In this document: one piece after another, positions 56,434 to 64,000 of the stretch | How positions within the stretch are numbered: the stretch's first letter is position 1 | Layout of the letters: each line of letters starts with the position of its first letter | The notes under the pieces: model-generated | The model's database searches: none | Told to the model about the DNA's origin: nothing | The model's input: only the letters and a program-made list of their open reading frames with translations | Source of the DNA: Gammaproteobacteria bacterium | GTDB taxonomy: Bacteria > Gemmatimonadota > Gemmatimonadetes > Longimicrobiales > Gaopeijiaceae | Direction of reading: 5' to 3' | NCBI GenBank assembly: GCA_028820325.1 | Contig: JAPPJO010000026.1 | Coordinates: 1 to 64,000 of the forward strand | DNA: 64,000 nucleotides | Program-made: the position numbers and the translations under genes

Positions 56434-57484
56434 CATCGTCATCGACAAACTGGCGTCCGTGGCCTCGGATCTGGGTGCCGAGCGCGAGATCCGCGTCGGC
56501 GACCGCATTCCCAGCGAGGAGGGCGTGATGGTGGCGGTCGAGGTGCTGAACGAGAAGTCCTCCTACAACCAGTTGGAACTGGCCAGCGGACGCATGGCGC
56601 GCGTGCGCCGCGGGGATGTCGTCGTGGGCGCGCTGGGCCACCGCAAGGCGCTGTTCGGCTACTCCGGCCACGTGCCCGCAACCACGCGCCCGGGCGACAC
56701 GGTGCAGATACTGAACATGGGCGGCGTGCTGGGAATATGCGACGCCGTCAACGCCTCCCTGGGACAGCCCTTCGACGCGCGTGTGCTCGGGGTGGTTCTC
56801 GAGTTCCCCTATCTCGGCGAGCGCGTGGGCGTCCCGGCCCGGGTGGGCGGCGACCCACTCGACACCGGGGCGCGACTGGAATTGGGAGGAGTTCCCGTGG
56901 TGGCCCTCGCCGGCACCTGCATGAACTCCGGCAAGACGGCGGCGGCATGCGCGGTGATCGGGCGCCTCCGGCACAGGGGTCATGTAGTCGACGCCTTCAA
57001 GGCAACCGGCGTCTCGCTGCGGCGCGACATCCTGGCGATGGAGGACGCGGGTGCGCGCAACACGTCCATCTTCACCGACTTCGGCGTCGTCAGCACCGGG
57101 CCCGGCAATGCGCCGGACCTGGCGCGCACGATGCTGCGCCGCCTGGCGGCCGAGCGTCCCGACGCGATCGTCTTCGAGTTGGGCGACGGAATCCTGGGCG
57201 CATACGGCGTGGAGGCCATCCTGCGGGACGACGCCGTGCGCGCAAACATCTCGTGCCTCCTCCTGTGCGCGTCCGATCCGGTCGCTGCCTGGGGCGGCGC
57301 GAGGCTGCTCGAAGACGAGTTCGGGATGACTCCAGCCTTCATCACGGGGCCCGCGACCGACAACCAGGTCGGGCTCGACATCATCCGGGAAAGAACCGGG
57401 CTGGAAGGGGTGAACGCGGTCACCCACGGCGCTCGCCTCGGAGACGCCGTAGCCGCCCGCATCGGGCTGGGGGCGCATGCCTGA
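56426..57484 (+). CDS. P-loop protein of the arg operon, DUF1611/DgcN-like
   Basis: A 352-residue protein. A beta-rich N-terminal half is followed by a P-loop domain: Walker A is GTCMNSGKT at residues 163-171, with Lys170. Then come AFKATGVSLRRDIL, VFELGDGILGAYGVE and a late THGARLGDAVA segment. The order of these elements resembles DUF1611 proteins, whose characterised member DgcN N-acetylates D-glutamate. The match is by eye and distant. It lies between argR and argC with overlaps on both sides. No other candidate for the first arginine step is nearby. Confidence 0.7.
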   Translation: MRSIVIDKLASVASDLGAEREIRVGDRIPSEEGVMVAVEVLNEKSSYNQLELASGRMARVRRGDVVVGALGHRKALFGYSGHVPATTRPGDTVQILNMGGVLGICDAVNASLGQPFDARVLGVVLEFPYLGERVGVPARVGGDPLDTGARLELGGVPVVALAGTCMNSGKTAAACAVIGRLRHRGHVVDAFKATGVSLRRDILAMEDAGARNTSIFTDFGVVSTGPGNAPDLARTMLRRLAAERPDAIVFELGDGILGAYGVEAILRDDAVRANISCLLLCASDPVAAWGGARLLEDEFGMTPAFITGPATDNQVGLDIIRERTGLEGVNAVTHGARLGDAVAARIGLGAHA

Positions 57485-58568
57485 ATCGATTCCCGCCATT
57501 GTACTGGGCGCATCCGGGTACGTGGGCGGCGAGCTGCTTCGCCTTCTCGCGTCCCACCCCTGCATGCAGCCGGCCGCGGTCGTGTCGCGAAGCCGGAGGC
57601 ACGAGCCGGTGGAAACAGTCTTTCCGAACCTGCGTGGTGTGTGGCCGGACCTGCGCTTCACCGGCATCGACGACCTGCCCGACACGCTCGGTGACCGCTG
57701 CGCCATCTTCTCGACCGCCGCCCACGGAGCCAGCGCCCAACTGGTCGACCGGGCCCTCGGCGCCTGTGCGGAGCGGCAGTGCGTCCCGAGCGTGGTCGAC
57801 GTATCCGCGGACTTTCGCTTTCGTGACGCCGAGGCCTACGAAGCCGTCTACGGGATCGAGCACGGCGCCCCGGATCGCATGCCGATGTTCCGGAGCCTGC
57901 TGCCGGAGCACGCCACCATACGCAAGCCCCGGCACGTCGGCCATCCCGGGTGCTTTGCGACCGGAATGCTGCTCGCCGCCATGCCGCTGATGCGCCCCCA
58001 GGCAAGGGGCCGCCCGGCCGGACGTAGTCGCAGCGCGCTGGTCGATCCCCGCCTGATGGTCAGCGCGGTGACGGGGAGTACCGGGGCGGGCCGCGCTCCC
58101 AGGCCCACGACCCACCACCCGACCCGGCACGCCAACATGTTCGCGTACAAGCCGCTCGCGCATCGCCATGCGCCGGAAGTGGAAGGGATCCTGAGGGCAT
58201 CGACCGGCCGGGGCGTACAACTGCACTTCGTTCCGACGTCCGGCCCGTTCGCGCGCGGCATCTACATGGTGTTGCATGCCCGGCTGCTCGACGGCGTTGA
58301 CGCGAGCCGGGTGCGTGACGCCTATGCCGATCACTATGCGAAGGCGCCCTTCGTGCACCTGGTCGATGCGCCGCCCAGGCTGAAGGACGTGGTGGGCAGC
58401 AATCACGCCCATCTGGCCACGGCGGTGAACCGGGGCACGCTGGCGGTCACGGTGGCGCTCGACAACCTGGTCAAGGGCGCTGCCGGAGGGGCGATCCAAT
58501 GGATGAATGTGCTGCACGGGCTTCCCGAAACCACCGGGCTGACCACTCCGGCAGCGTCATGGATGTGA
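57477..58568 (+). CDS. argC: N-acyl-gamma-glutamyl-phosphate reductase
   Basis: Reduces N-acylglutamyl phosphate to the semialdehyde, third step of arginine synthesis. The Rossmann N-terminus reads VLGASGYVGGELLRLL. The active Cys159 lies in HPGCFATG. GSTGAG and the C-terminal LDNLVKGAAGGAIQWMNV resemble the Bacteroidetes-type ArgC more than the enterobacterial form, in which NPGCYPT is usual. Bacteroides uses N-succinyl intermediates, so the acyl group here is open. It overlaps the upstream P-loop gene by 8 nt. Confidence 0.92.
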   Translation: MPESIPAIVLGASGYVGGELLRLLASHPCMQPAAVVSRSRRHEPVETVFPNLRGVWPDLRFTGIDDLPDTLGDRCAIFSTAAHGASAQLVDRALGACAERQCVPSVVDVSADFRFRDAEAYEAVYGIEHGAPDRMPMFRSLLPEHATIRKPRHVGHPGCFATGMLLAAMPLMRPQARGRPAGRSRSALVDPRLMVSAVTGSTGAGRAPRPTTHHPTRHANMFAYKPLAHRHAPEVEGILRASTGRGVQLHFVPTSGPFARGIYMVLHARLLDGVDASRVRDAYADHYAKAPFVHLVDAPPRLKDVVGSNHAHLATAVNRGTLAVTVALDNLVKGAAGGAIQWMNVLHGLPETTGLTTPAASWM

Positions 58569-58623
58569 ACGCGTGGCCCACCGCGAGCGGATCCGGCCTC
58601 AGCGGGCAGCGCCGGGCGCCGAG

Positions 58624-59814
58624 ATGAACACACCAGCTCCGACCCTCGTTCCGGACGCGCGCCAGGCCGAAGCGCGGCATCTGGCCCAGGTGTACGGCCA
58701 GTTGCCTCTGGAGCCGGTATCGGGCCGGGGCGCCTATCTGCGGTGCGCCGACGGGCGCCGGCTTCTCGATCTCTACGGCGGGCACGCGGTGTGCGCGCTC
58801 GGCTACGGTCACCCGCGGGTGCTTGAAGCCATCCGCAGGCAGGCGGGCGAACTGATGTTCACCAGCAACGTGAACGCGCTGAGGGTGCGGGCACGGGCCG
58901 CCGACAAGCTGGCCGAGTTCGCGCCGGACGATCTCGACTGCGTTTTCTTTGTCAATTCGGGAGCGGAGGCCAACGAGAACGCCCTCAGGCTGGCCTGCAG
59001 ATTGACGGGCCGCAGGCGCGTGGTCGCGCTGGAACACGGATTCCACGGCCGCTCGGCCGCCGCCGCCGCCGTGACCTGGCGGGCCCGCGAGCGCTGGTAC
59101 GGCTTCCCGGACACCCCGTTCGACGTGACCTTCGTGCCGCGCGACGACGCGGCCGGAGCGGTTGCCGCCATCGACGACGAGACCGCAGCCGCCATCATCG
59201 AGCCCATCCAGGGCATCGCGGGCGCGTACGTGCTCCAATCGGACCATGTGCGTGCCTTGCGCGCGGCCTGCGACCAGCATGGCGCCCTCCTGATCGCGGA
59301 CGAGGTGCAATGCGGCATGGGACGGAGCGGGAAACCCTTCGCGATCGAGCACACCGGCGTAGTGCCGGACATGCTGACCACCGCGAAGGCGCTCGGCGCC
59401 GGGTTCCCCTGCAGCGCGCTGATCATGTCACGAGCTCTGGGCGATCAGCTGCGAATCGGGGACATGGGCAGCACCTTCGGGGGCGGTCCGCTCGCGTGTG
59501 CGGTCATCGAAGCGGTGCTGGACACGATCCGCGAGGAGGGGCTTCTGCAGCAGGCGGCGATGCGCGAGAAGGAGATACGCGCCAACTGCCTCGCGGGACC
59601 GGTGCTCGGCATCCGGGGCCGCGGCATGCTGCTCGGACTCAAGTGCAGGACAAGCGCGCGCGAAATCCGCGATGCGCTCCTGCACCGGGACATCCTCACC
59701 GGAACCAGTTCGGATGCGTCATGGCTGCGCGTCATGCCTCCGCTCACGCTGCGGGCGTCGGAAGCGGCGCAGTTCGCCGAGGCCCTGGGCGCCATCGCGC
59801 AGGACGGCACGTGA
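58624..59814 (+). CDS. argD: Acylornithine aminotransferase
   Basis: A class-III PLP aminotransferase of 396 residues that converts acylglutamate semialdehyde to acylornithine. Lys255 in TTAKALGAGFP binds PLP, NSGAEANENALRLA and FHGRSAAAA are the phosphate and substrate loops, and IADEVQCGMGRSG holds the conserved Asp. ATG 58624 is preferred; a GTG further upstream is in frame. It stands between argC and argB, and its stop overlaps the argB start by 4 nt. Confidence 0.92.
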   Translation: MNTPAPTLVPDARQAEARHLAQVYGQLPLEPVSGRGAYLRCADGRRLLDLYGGHAVCALGYGHPRVLEAIRRQAGELMFTSNVNALRVRARAADKLAEFAPDDLDCVFFVNSGAEANENALRLACRLTGRRRVVALEHGFHGRSAAAAAVTWRARERWYGFPDTPFDVTFVPRDDAAGAVAAIDDETAAAIIEPIQGIAGAYVLQSDHVRALRAACDQHGALLIADEVQCGMGRSGKPFAIEHTGVVPDMLTTAKALGAGFPCSALIMSRALGDQLRIGDMGSTFGGGPLACAVIEAVLDTIREEGLLQQAAMREKEIRANCLAGPVLGIRGRGMLLGLKCRTSAREIRDALLHRDILTGTSSDASWLRVMPPLTLRASEAAQFAEALGAIAQDGT

Positions 59815-60752
59815 AGCGGTCACGCGCCGCCGACCGGAGGTTTGCCGGCCTGCGCGCCGCGGCGCCCTACGTGCGTCTCTTCCGCGAACGCATCTTCGTC
59901 CTGAAAGTGGGCGGTGAAGTCCTCAGGAGTTCCGGGCGCATCGATGCTCTGATGGAACAGGTGGGGATCCTCAACTCCCTGGGGATCCGCCTGGTTCTCG
60001 TGCATGGCGGTGGGCCCCAGTCCACCGAACTCGCGCGCCGCCTGGGCCACGAGCCCCGCATGGTGGCGGGCCGCCGGGTCACGCGTTCAGAGGATCTGCG
60101 CGTCGCCGCCCAGGTCCTGAGCGGCGAGGTCAACACGGCCTTGCTGGGCGCGTGCCGAAAGGAAGGGATTCACGCCGTGGGCGTCTCGGGGGTCGACGCC
60201 GGCCTGGTGACAGCCACCCGCCGTCCGCCGATGCACATGGAGGGGGAGGGACCGGATCCCGTGGACTTCGGATTCGTGGGAGACATCGCAACCGTCGATC
60301 CCTCTTCGCTGCACGTCTTCCTGGACCAGGGGTGGGTGCCCGTCGTGAGCCCGCTTTCGGCGGATGCGGAGGGCCGGCTGCTCAACATCAATGCGGACAC
60401 CGTGGCGAGCGCGCTCGCCCAGGCGCTCGAGGCCACGAAGCTCGTTTTCACCATGTCGGCGCCCGGCATTCTCCGCGACCTTGAGGATCCGGCGACGCTG
60501 ATCTCCTACCTTGATCTTGCGGGGCTCCGCGAGTTGCACGAGCAGGGCGTGCTCGCCCGTGGAATGCTCGCCAAGGCGGCGGCCATCGAGGGCGCCATCG
60601 AGGGCGGCGTCCCCCGCGTGCACCTCATTTCCGGGAGCGCGCGCGACAGCCTGCTGCGCGAGATCTTTACAAACGAGGGCTCCGGCACCCTCATCGTGCG
60701 GAGCGTCGGAACGCTGTCGAGCGACGAGCAGCAGGCGGGCGAGGGGGGATAA
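59811..60752 (+). CDS. argB: Acylglutamate kinase
   Basis: A 313-residue amino-acid kinase that phosphorylates N-acylglutamate, second step of arginine synthesis. FVLKVGGEVL, VLVHGGGPQSTELARRLG and GRRVTRSEDL are the family core, and FGFVGDIATVD and LLNINADTVASAL are closer to Bacteroidetes-type ArgB proteins. It begins at GTG 59811 overlapping argD. Immediately after its stop, remnants of a different gene begin, so any further arg genes are not next to it. Confidence 0.92.
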   Translation: MKRSRAADRRFAGLRAAAPYVRLFRERIFVLKVGGEVLRSSGRIDALMEQVGILNSLGIRLVLVHGGGPQSTELARRLGHEPRMVAGRRVTRSEDLRVAAQVLSGEVNTALLGACRKEGIHAVGVSGVDAGLVTATRRPPMHMEGEGPDPVDFGFVGDIATVDPSSLHVFLDQGWVPVVSPLSADAEGRLLNINADTVASALAQALEATKLVFTMSAPGILRDLEDPATLISYLDLAGLRELHEQGVLARGMLAKAAAIEGAIEGGVPRVHLISGSARDSLLREIFTNEGSGTLIVRSVGTLSSDEQQAGEGG

Positions 60753-60753
60753 G

Positions 60754-61455
60754 GAATCGAAGGGATGCGACAACTGCTATGCCGCGACTCTGGCAAGCAG
60801 ACTGCTTCGCGATGCCTACCTTGCCCGCCCGCCGGTGGTGGATTCGGACGTCACGCGCGCCGACCCATTCGCCGTGCGCATCTGGCCGGAGCGACTCTCA
60901 CAGCCGGAGAGGTGGCGCGATCCTCGAATGATCTTCGTCAACAGCATGAGCGACTTGTTTCATGCTGATGTCCCGGCGGAGTTTGTCCGCGGAATCTTCC
61001 GGACGATGCTCCGAGCTGACTGGCACACCTACCAGGTTCTCACCAAGCGTCCCAGCCGCGCCTTGCGCTTCTGGAGGCAGAATCGGGACCTGTTCGATGG
61101 TGGGCCGTTCCCCTCACACATCTGGCTGGGGGCCTCGGTTGAGGATCAGTCGGTGGCCTACCGCGTTCGCCACCTGCGGAGTGTTCCCGCGATGGTTCGA
61201 TTCCTCTCCTGCGAACCACTCATCGGTCCGCTCCGGCTCGACTTGACGGGCATTCACTGGGTAATCGCAGGTGGAGAGAGTGGCCCGGTACGCCGCCCAA
61301 TGAAGGCCGAGTGGATCATTGAGCTTCGGAATCAATGCCAGGTTGCGGACGTTCGGTTCTTCTTCAAGCAGTGGGGCGGGCACACGCCCAAGGCCGGAGG
61401 CCGTGAGCTTGAGGGCAGGCTGTGGGACGAGATGCCCCAGGCGGCCGCTGGCTGA
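60754..61455 (+). pseudogene. DUF5131 (phage Gp37/Gp68) protein, N-terminally truncated
   Basis: The frame begins within the family at GCDNCYA, two codons after the argB stop. The usual first ~20 residues, including the EWT...WNPVTGC segment with the first of three cysteines, are missing. The rest is well preserved: RMIFVNSMSDLFH, YQVLTKRPSRAL, HIWLGASVEDQ, FLSCEPLIGPL, VIAGGESGP and FFFKQWGG. The family may use the three cysteines for a metal cluster as in radical SAM enzymes. With the first cysteine and start lost, I treat it as non-functional. Its stop overlaps the next fragment by 1 nt. Confidence 0.8.
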
Positions 61456-61801
61456 TGGGCGGATTCGAGGCTGACACACCCCACGTGGGCGGACTGGAAG
61501 ATGACGGCCACTACACGCCGTCCATCAAGGAGCATTCGCTCCGCAAGATCAGGCTGCACAACCACTACGTTTCCGTCTTCAGTACGGCAATGAACGACAA
61601 GTGGCCTCAGCGCGCCTATCTCGCATGACCCACCTTGGCTATCAGGCAACAACACTTCACGAGGCGGCGGAGGCAGTCCGCCTAAGCCACGGCAACGTCC
61701 TGCAATACTATCTCGTGTTGTATAGCAAGGACCGATTGGCTAACAAGTTCTGGCGCGCGGCTCGCGACGCGCTGGATGAGCAACGCGGTCTTGGATTCTG
61801 A
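61455..61801 (+). pseudogene. TcmP (three-Cys-motif partner) protein, internally deleted
   Basis: Two pieces in different frames remain. From 61455 a 57-residue piece carries the family N-terminus (EHSLRKIRLHNHYVSVFSTAM, KWPQRAYLA). Its stop at 61626-61628 overlaps an ATG at 61625, which opens a 58-residue piece ending like the family C-terminus (VLQYYLVLYSKDRLANKFWRA). The middle ~200 residues are missing. TcmP genes commonly sit directly behind DUF5131 genes, as here. The module is decayed. Confidence 0.65.
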
Positions 61802-61879
61802 TCTCACTCCCTTAATCGACCGTTCAGCCTCGGTGCGAATTCAGAGAGCAGCCAGCATGTCTTACCGGGACTGGGGTCG

Positions 61880-62689
61880 TCAGCTCCCCGGTCCCTCGAA
61901 CATCCCCCCCGGCAACTCGAGCGACGCTTCCATGTTCTCGAAGTTGACGCGTGAGTAGCCGGTGGAATCCGGACGGCCCGCGGAGAGCAGGAGCGGGCCG
62001 TGCCGCGTCCACTCCGTCCAGGCCAGCGTGAAGGCGGGCTCCGGGTCGCTGGCGGTGCGCCAGTGCTGCCAGTAGGCCATCAGCCCCGTTTCAGGATCGA
62101 CCCAGCCGCGGTACTTGTTCTGGGGGGTGCGCCCGACGGCGTCGAAAGTGAGTTCTGCCACTTCGTAGGCTCGGCCGTCCATCGCCATCTCCCCCAGATA
62201 GACGGTGTTGACCCCCGGGTCGGCCCACTTGTAGGGCATCAGGAACCAGTAGGTGTCGTTGATGAAACTGCCGTGGGCGCGGTCCGCGAGTGAGTCGGAA
62301 ACGGCCGGGTCGGTGACGAGTTCGCCATCAAGCCAGATGCGTTCGCCCTCGGCGGGATTGCCGGTGTTGATCACGGCCACGATTTCCTGGTCCCCCGAGC
62401 TTCCCGCCATGCGGTACATCCCGCCCCAGACATCCCACCGGTGGGAACGCCGATCGAGGACCGGGCCCCCGCGGTCCACAACCCGGTCGAACGCGATGTA
62501 GCGCACCCGCTCCCATCCCCCGTCCGGCGCCATCTCCTCCATCATGCGCGCGTAGATGCGTTGGAGGTCCGGGTCCTCGAAGTACGTGCGGGGTCCGTCG
62601 TCCGCCGGAGAGCATGCCGATGTCCAGAGGGCGGCGGCGACAAGGACAGCGGGAACACGACGAATGACCGGGAAAGAGATGACACGCAT
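61880..62689 (-). CDS. Predicted lipoprotein of unknown function
   Basis: A 269-residue lipoprotein with a clear signal (LVAAALWTSACSP). ATG 62689 has GGAGGAG just upstream. The mature protein is beta-rich and contains RSHRWDVWGGMYRM, AHGSFINDTYWFLMPYKW and GWVDPETGLMAYWQHW. This pattern recalls outer-membrane-associated DUF6503-type lipoproteins; I cannot confirm it. It stands alone and converges on the decayed TcmP fragments. Confidence 0.7.
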   Translation of the reverse strand: MRVISFPVIRRVPAVLVAAALWTSACSPADDGPRTYFEDPDLQRIYARMMEEMAPDGGWERVRYIAFDRVVDRGGPVLDRRSHRWDVWGGMYRMAGSSGDQEIVAVINTGNPAEGERIWLDGELVTDPAVSDSLADRAHGSFINDTYWFLMPYKWADPGVNTVYLGEMAMDGRAYEVAELTFDAVGRTPQNKYRGWVDPETGLMAYWQHWRTASDPEPAFTLAWTEWTRHGPLLLSAGRPDSTGYSRVNFENMEASLELPGGMFEGPGS

Positions 62690-62776
62690 GGGCTCCTCCA
62701 TGTACTGATGGGCAGACACCGAAATACTAGACATGGGCGAGTCCCCCTGCCAGCGCCGGGATGCGGCCGACTCGCG

Positions 62777-63685
62777 CTACTCTTCCGGCGAATACAACGT
62801 CGTAGTCAGGTAGCGCGCGCCGTCGTCGGGCGAGATGGCGGCGACGCGATGGCCGGGCCCGATTTCGCGCGCGATCTGAAGCGCGGCGTATACGATGCCG
62901 CCGCTGCTCATCCCCAGGAAGAGGCCTTCCTCGCGGGCGAGGCGCCGCCCCAATGGGAACGCATCCTCTTCGTACACCGTCATCACGCGGTCGAGCACGG
63001 TCCGGTCCAGGTTCTCCGGGATGAAGCCCGGTCCCATTCCCTGGAACTGGTGCTGCCCGCGTTCGCCGCCCGAAATGACGGGCGAGCGCGCCGGCTCGAC
63101 CGCCACCACCTGGATGCGCGGATCCATCTTCTTCAGGAACCGCCCGGCCCCGCTGATGGTCCCGCCGGTCCCCGATCCGTACACAAAAACATCGATGCGC
63201 CCCTTCATGTCGGCCCAGAGTTCCGGCCCGGTGGTCTCGTAGTGGATGCGCGGATTGGCGGGATTGGAGAACTGGTCCGGGTAGAAGGCGCCTGTCTCCG
63301 ATGCGATGCGCTCGGCTTCCTCTCTCGCCGCAAGCATGCGCCGCTCCGGGTCGGTGAGCACGAAATCGGCTCCGTACGCCGACAGAGTCCGCTTGCGCTC
63401 TTCGCTCATCGACGACGGCATGCAGAGGATGAGCCTGTATCCGCGCCAGGCCGCGATCTGCGCCAAGCCGATGCCGGTATTCCCGGAGGTGGGTTCGACG
63501 ATGGTGCCTCCGGGCTTGAGCAGCCCACGTGCCTCGGCATCGTCGACCATCGCCCGCGCGGTCCGGTCCTTGATCGACCCGGCGGGATTCATGCCCTCCA
63601 GCTTGAGCCACACCTCCGCCATGGTCGGCTCCACGACGCGCGCGAGGCGCAGCGTCGGCGTCCGTCCGATCAGTGCATCGATCAT
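62777..63685 (-). CDS. cysK: Cysteine synthase
   Basis: A 302-residue PLP enzyme of fold type II that makes cysteine from O-acetylserine and sulfide. Lys39 in GSIKDRTA forms the Schiff base, EPTSGNTGIGLA is the substrate loop and GSGTGGTISG binds the phosphate. CysM-like or cystathionine-beta-synthase-like specificity is possible; there is no C-terminal CBS domain. It lies 19 bp from the amidase stop in the same direction. Confidence 0.92.
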   Translation of the reverse strand: MIDALIGRTPTLRLARVVEPTMAEVWLKLEGMNPAGSIKDRTARAMVDDAEARGLLKPGGTIVEPTSGNTGIGLAQIAAWRGYRLILCMPSSMSEERKRTLSAYGADFVLTDPERRMLAAREEAERIASETGAFYPDQFSNPANPRIHYETTGPELWADMKGRIDVFVYGSGTGGTISGAGRFLKKMDPRIQVVAVEPARSPVISGGERGQHQFQGMGPGFIPENLDRTVLDRVMTVYEEDAFPLGRRLAREEGLFLGMSSGGIVYAALQIAREIGPGHRVAAISPDDGARYLTTTLYSPEE

Positions 63686-63704
63686 GGTGGCTGCCCGGGG
63701 GTAC

Positions 63705-64000
63705 CTACCCGGACGCCGCGCTGTCCAGATCCGGGTATTGCCTGTGGTGGTCGGTGGCGTCCTGGTACGCGCGCGCCACGGTCAACAGCTCGGTCTCGCG
63801 GAAAGGTTGGGCACAGAAGGTCATGCTCGTCGGGAGCCCGGCATCGTTGAAGCCGTTGGGCACCGCAAGGGCCGGATGGGTCGCGTAGTTGGTCATGCTG
63901 CTCGCGTTGCGGCCATGGCTGTACGGCGGCGGCTCATCGGACTGCTGCCCCGGCGGGCGGCGCGGCCCCCGCGGGATGAGATAGACATCCACCCCCGAGG
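63705..64000 (-). CDS. Amidase-signature family protein, C-terminal part only
   Basis: The last ~98 codons of a larger gene that continues past the right edge. The visible part (ATHPALAVPNGFND, LPTSMTFCAQPFRE and TELLTVARAYQDATDHH) is the C-terminal end of an amidase-signature enzyme. The catalytic Ser-cisSer-Lys triad lies outside the window. It would transcribe into cysK. Confidence 0.82.
   Translation of the reverse strand, partial: SGVDVYLIPRGPRRPPGQQSDEPPPYSHGRNASSMTNYATHPALAVPNGFNDAGLPTSMTFCAQPFRETELLTVARAYQDATDHHRQYPDLDSAASG

Noticed and set aside
60754..61455. Intact DUF5131 gene with an alternative internal start
   Set aside because: The conserved N-terminal segment with the first cysteine of the triad is absent, so an internal start would not restore function.

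Overview
The window is uniformly high in G+C and densely packed, with many 4-nt start/stop overlaps and frequent GTG or TTG starts. Gene content suggests a Gemmatimonadota-like chromosome: tandem M16 peptidase pairs, secreted TolB-propeller amidohydrolases, many lipoproteins, and Bacteroidetes-like arginine enzymes. The phylum call is inference; no rRNA or other decisive marker is present. No rRNA, tRNA or CRISPR array was seen.

Layout. 0.2-2.1 kb: a tyrosine recombinase whose 3' end lies about 100 bp from a break in a GAF-PAS sensor gene, so the left edge looks like one end of an integrated element. 2.2-9.1 kb: uvrA coupled to two M16-family peptidases, a terminator, and a small lipoprotein. 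9.2-14.5 kb: gyrA, threonine dehydratase and a HAD phosphatase in one overlapping string, then a DsbA-like thioredoxin and a small partner. 14.5-24.9 kb (minus strand): accA, ricT, metG, an M23 peptidase, two M16-like proteins without the zinc motif, a lipoprotein, mocA, two XdhC/CoxI proteins and a DUF402 protein. The mocA gene carries a 57-bp near-perfect hairpin in its signature region.

25-45 kb: mostly secreted or membrane functions. These are an M1 aminopeptidase, a serine hydrolase, two amidohydrolases, gamma-glutamyltransferase, a rhomboid protease, a TolB/CehA protein, a DUF4105 membrane protein and an NCS2 permease with an extra C-terminal domain. A VapBC-like toxin-antitoxin pair with a palindromic operator and an MFS transporter lie among them. 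45-48.4 kb: divergent ku and ligD, a complete bacterial end-joining pair. 48.4-52.2 kb: repeats, a small hydrolase, a MoaD-like protein coupled to a BNR-repeat protein, a DUF72 protein, and the C-terminal remnant of a Fic gene. 52.3-54.5 kb: a Tat-exported small subunit with a GMC dehydrogenase.

54.5-60.8 kb: the most coherent system. A deoxyhypusine-synthase-like gene is divergent from argR, an uncharacterised P-loop protein, argC, argD and argB. Three regularly spaced copies of TGCCANNNTGTCA sit downstream of a good promoter in front of argR. No classical N-acetylglutamate synthase is present, and the P-loop protein is a candidate for the missing acyl-glutamate step. 60.75-61.8 kb: decayed remains of a DUF5131/TcmP two-gene module. 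61.9-64 kb: a lipoprotein, a cysteine synthase, and the end of an amidase that runs off the window.
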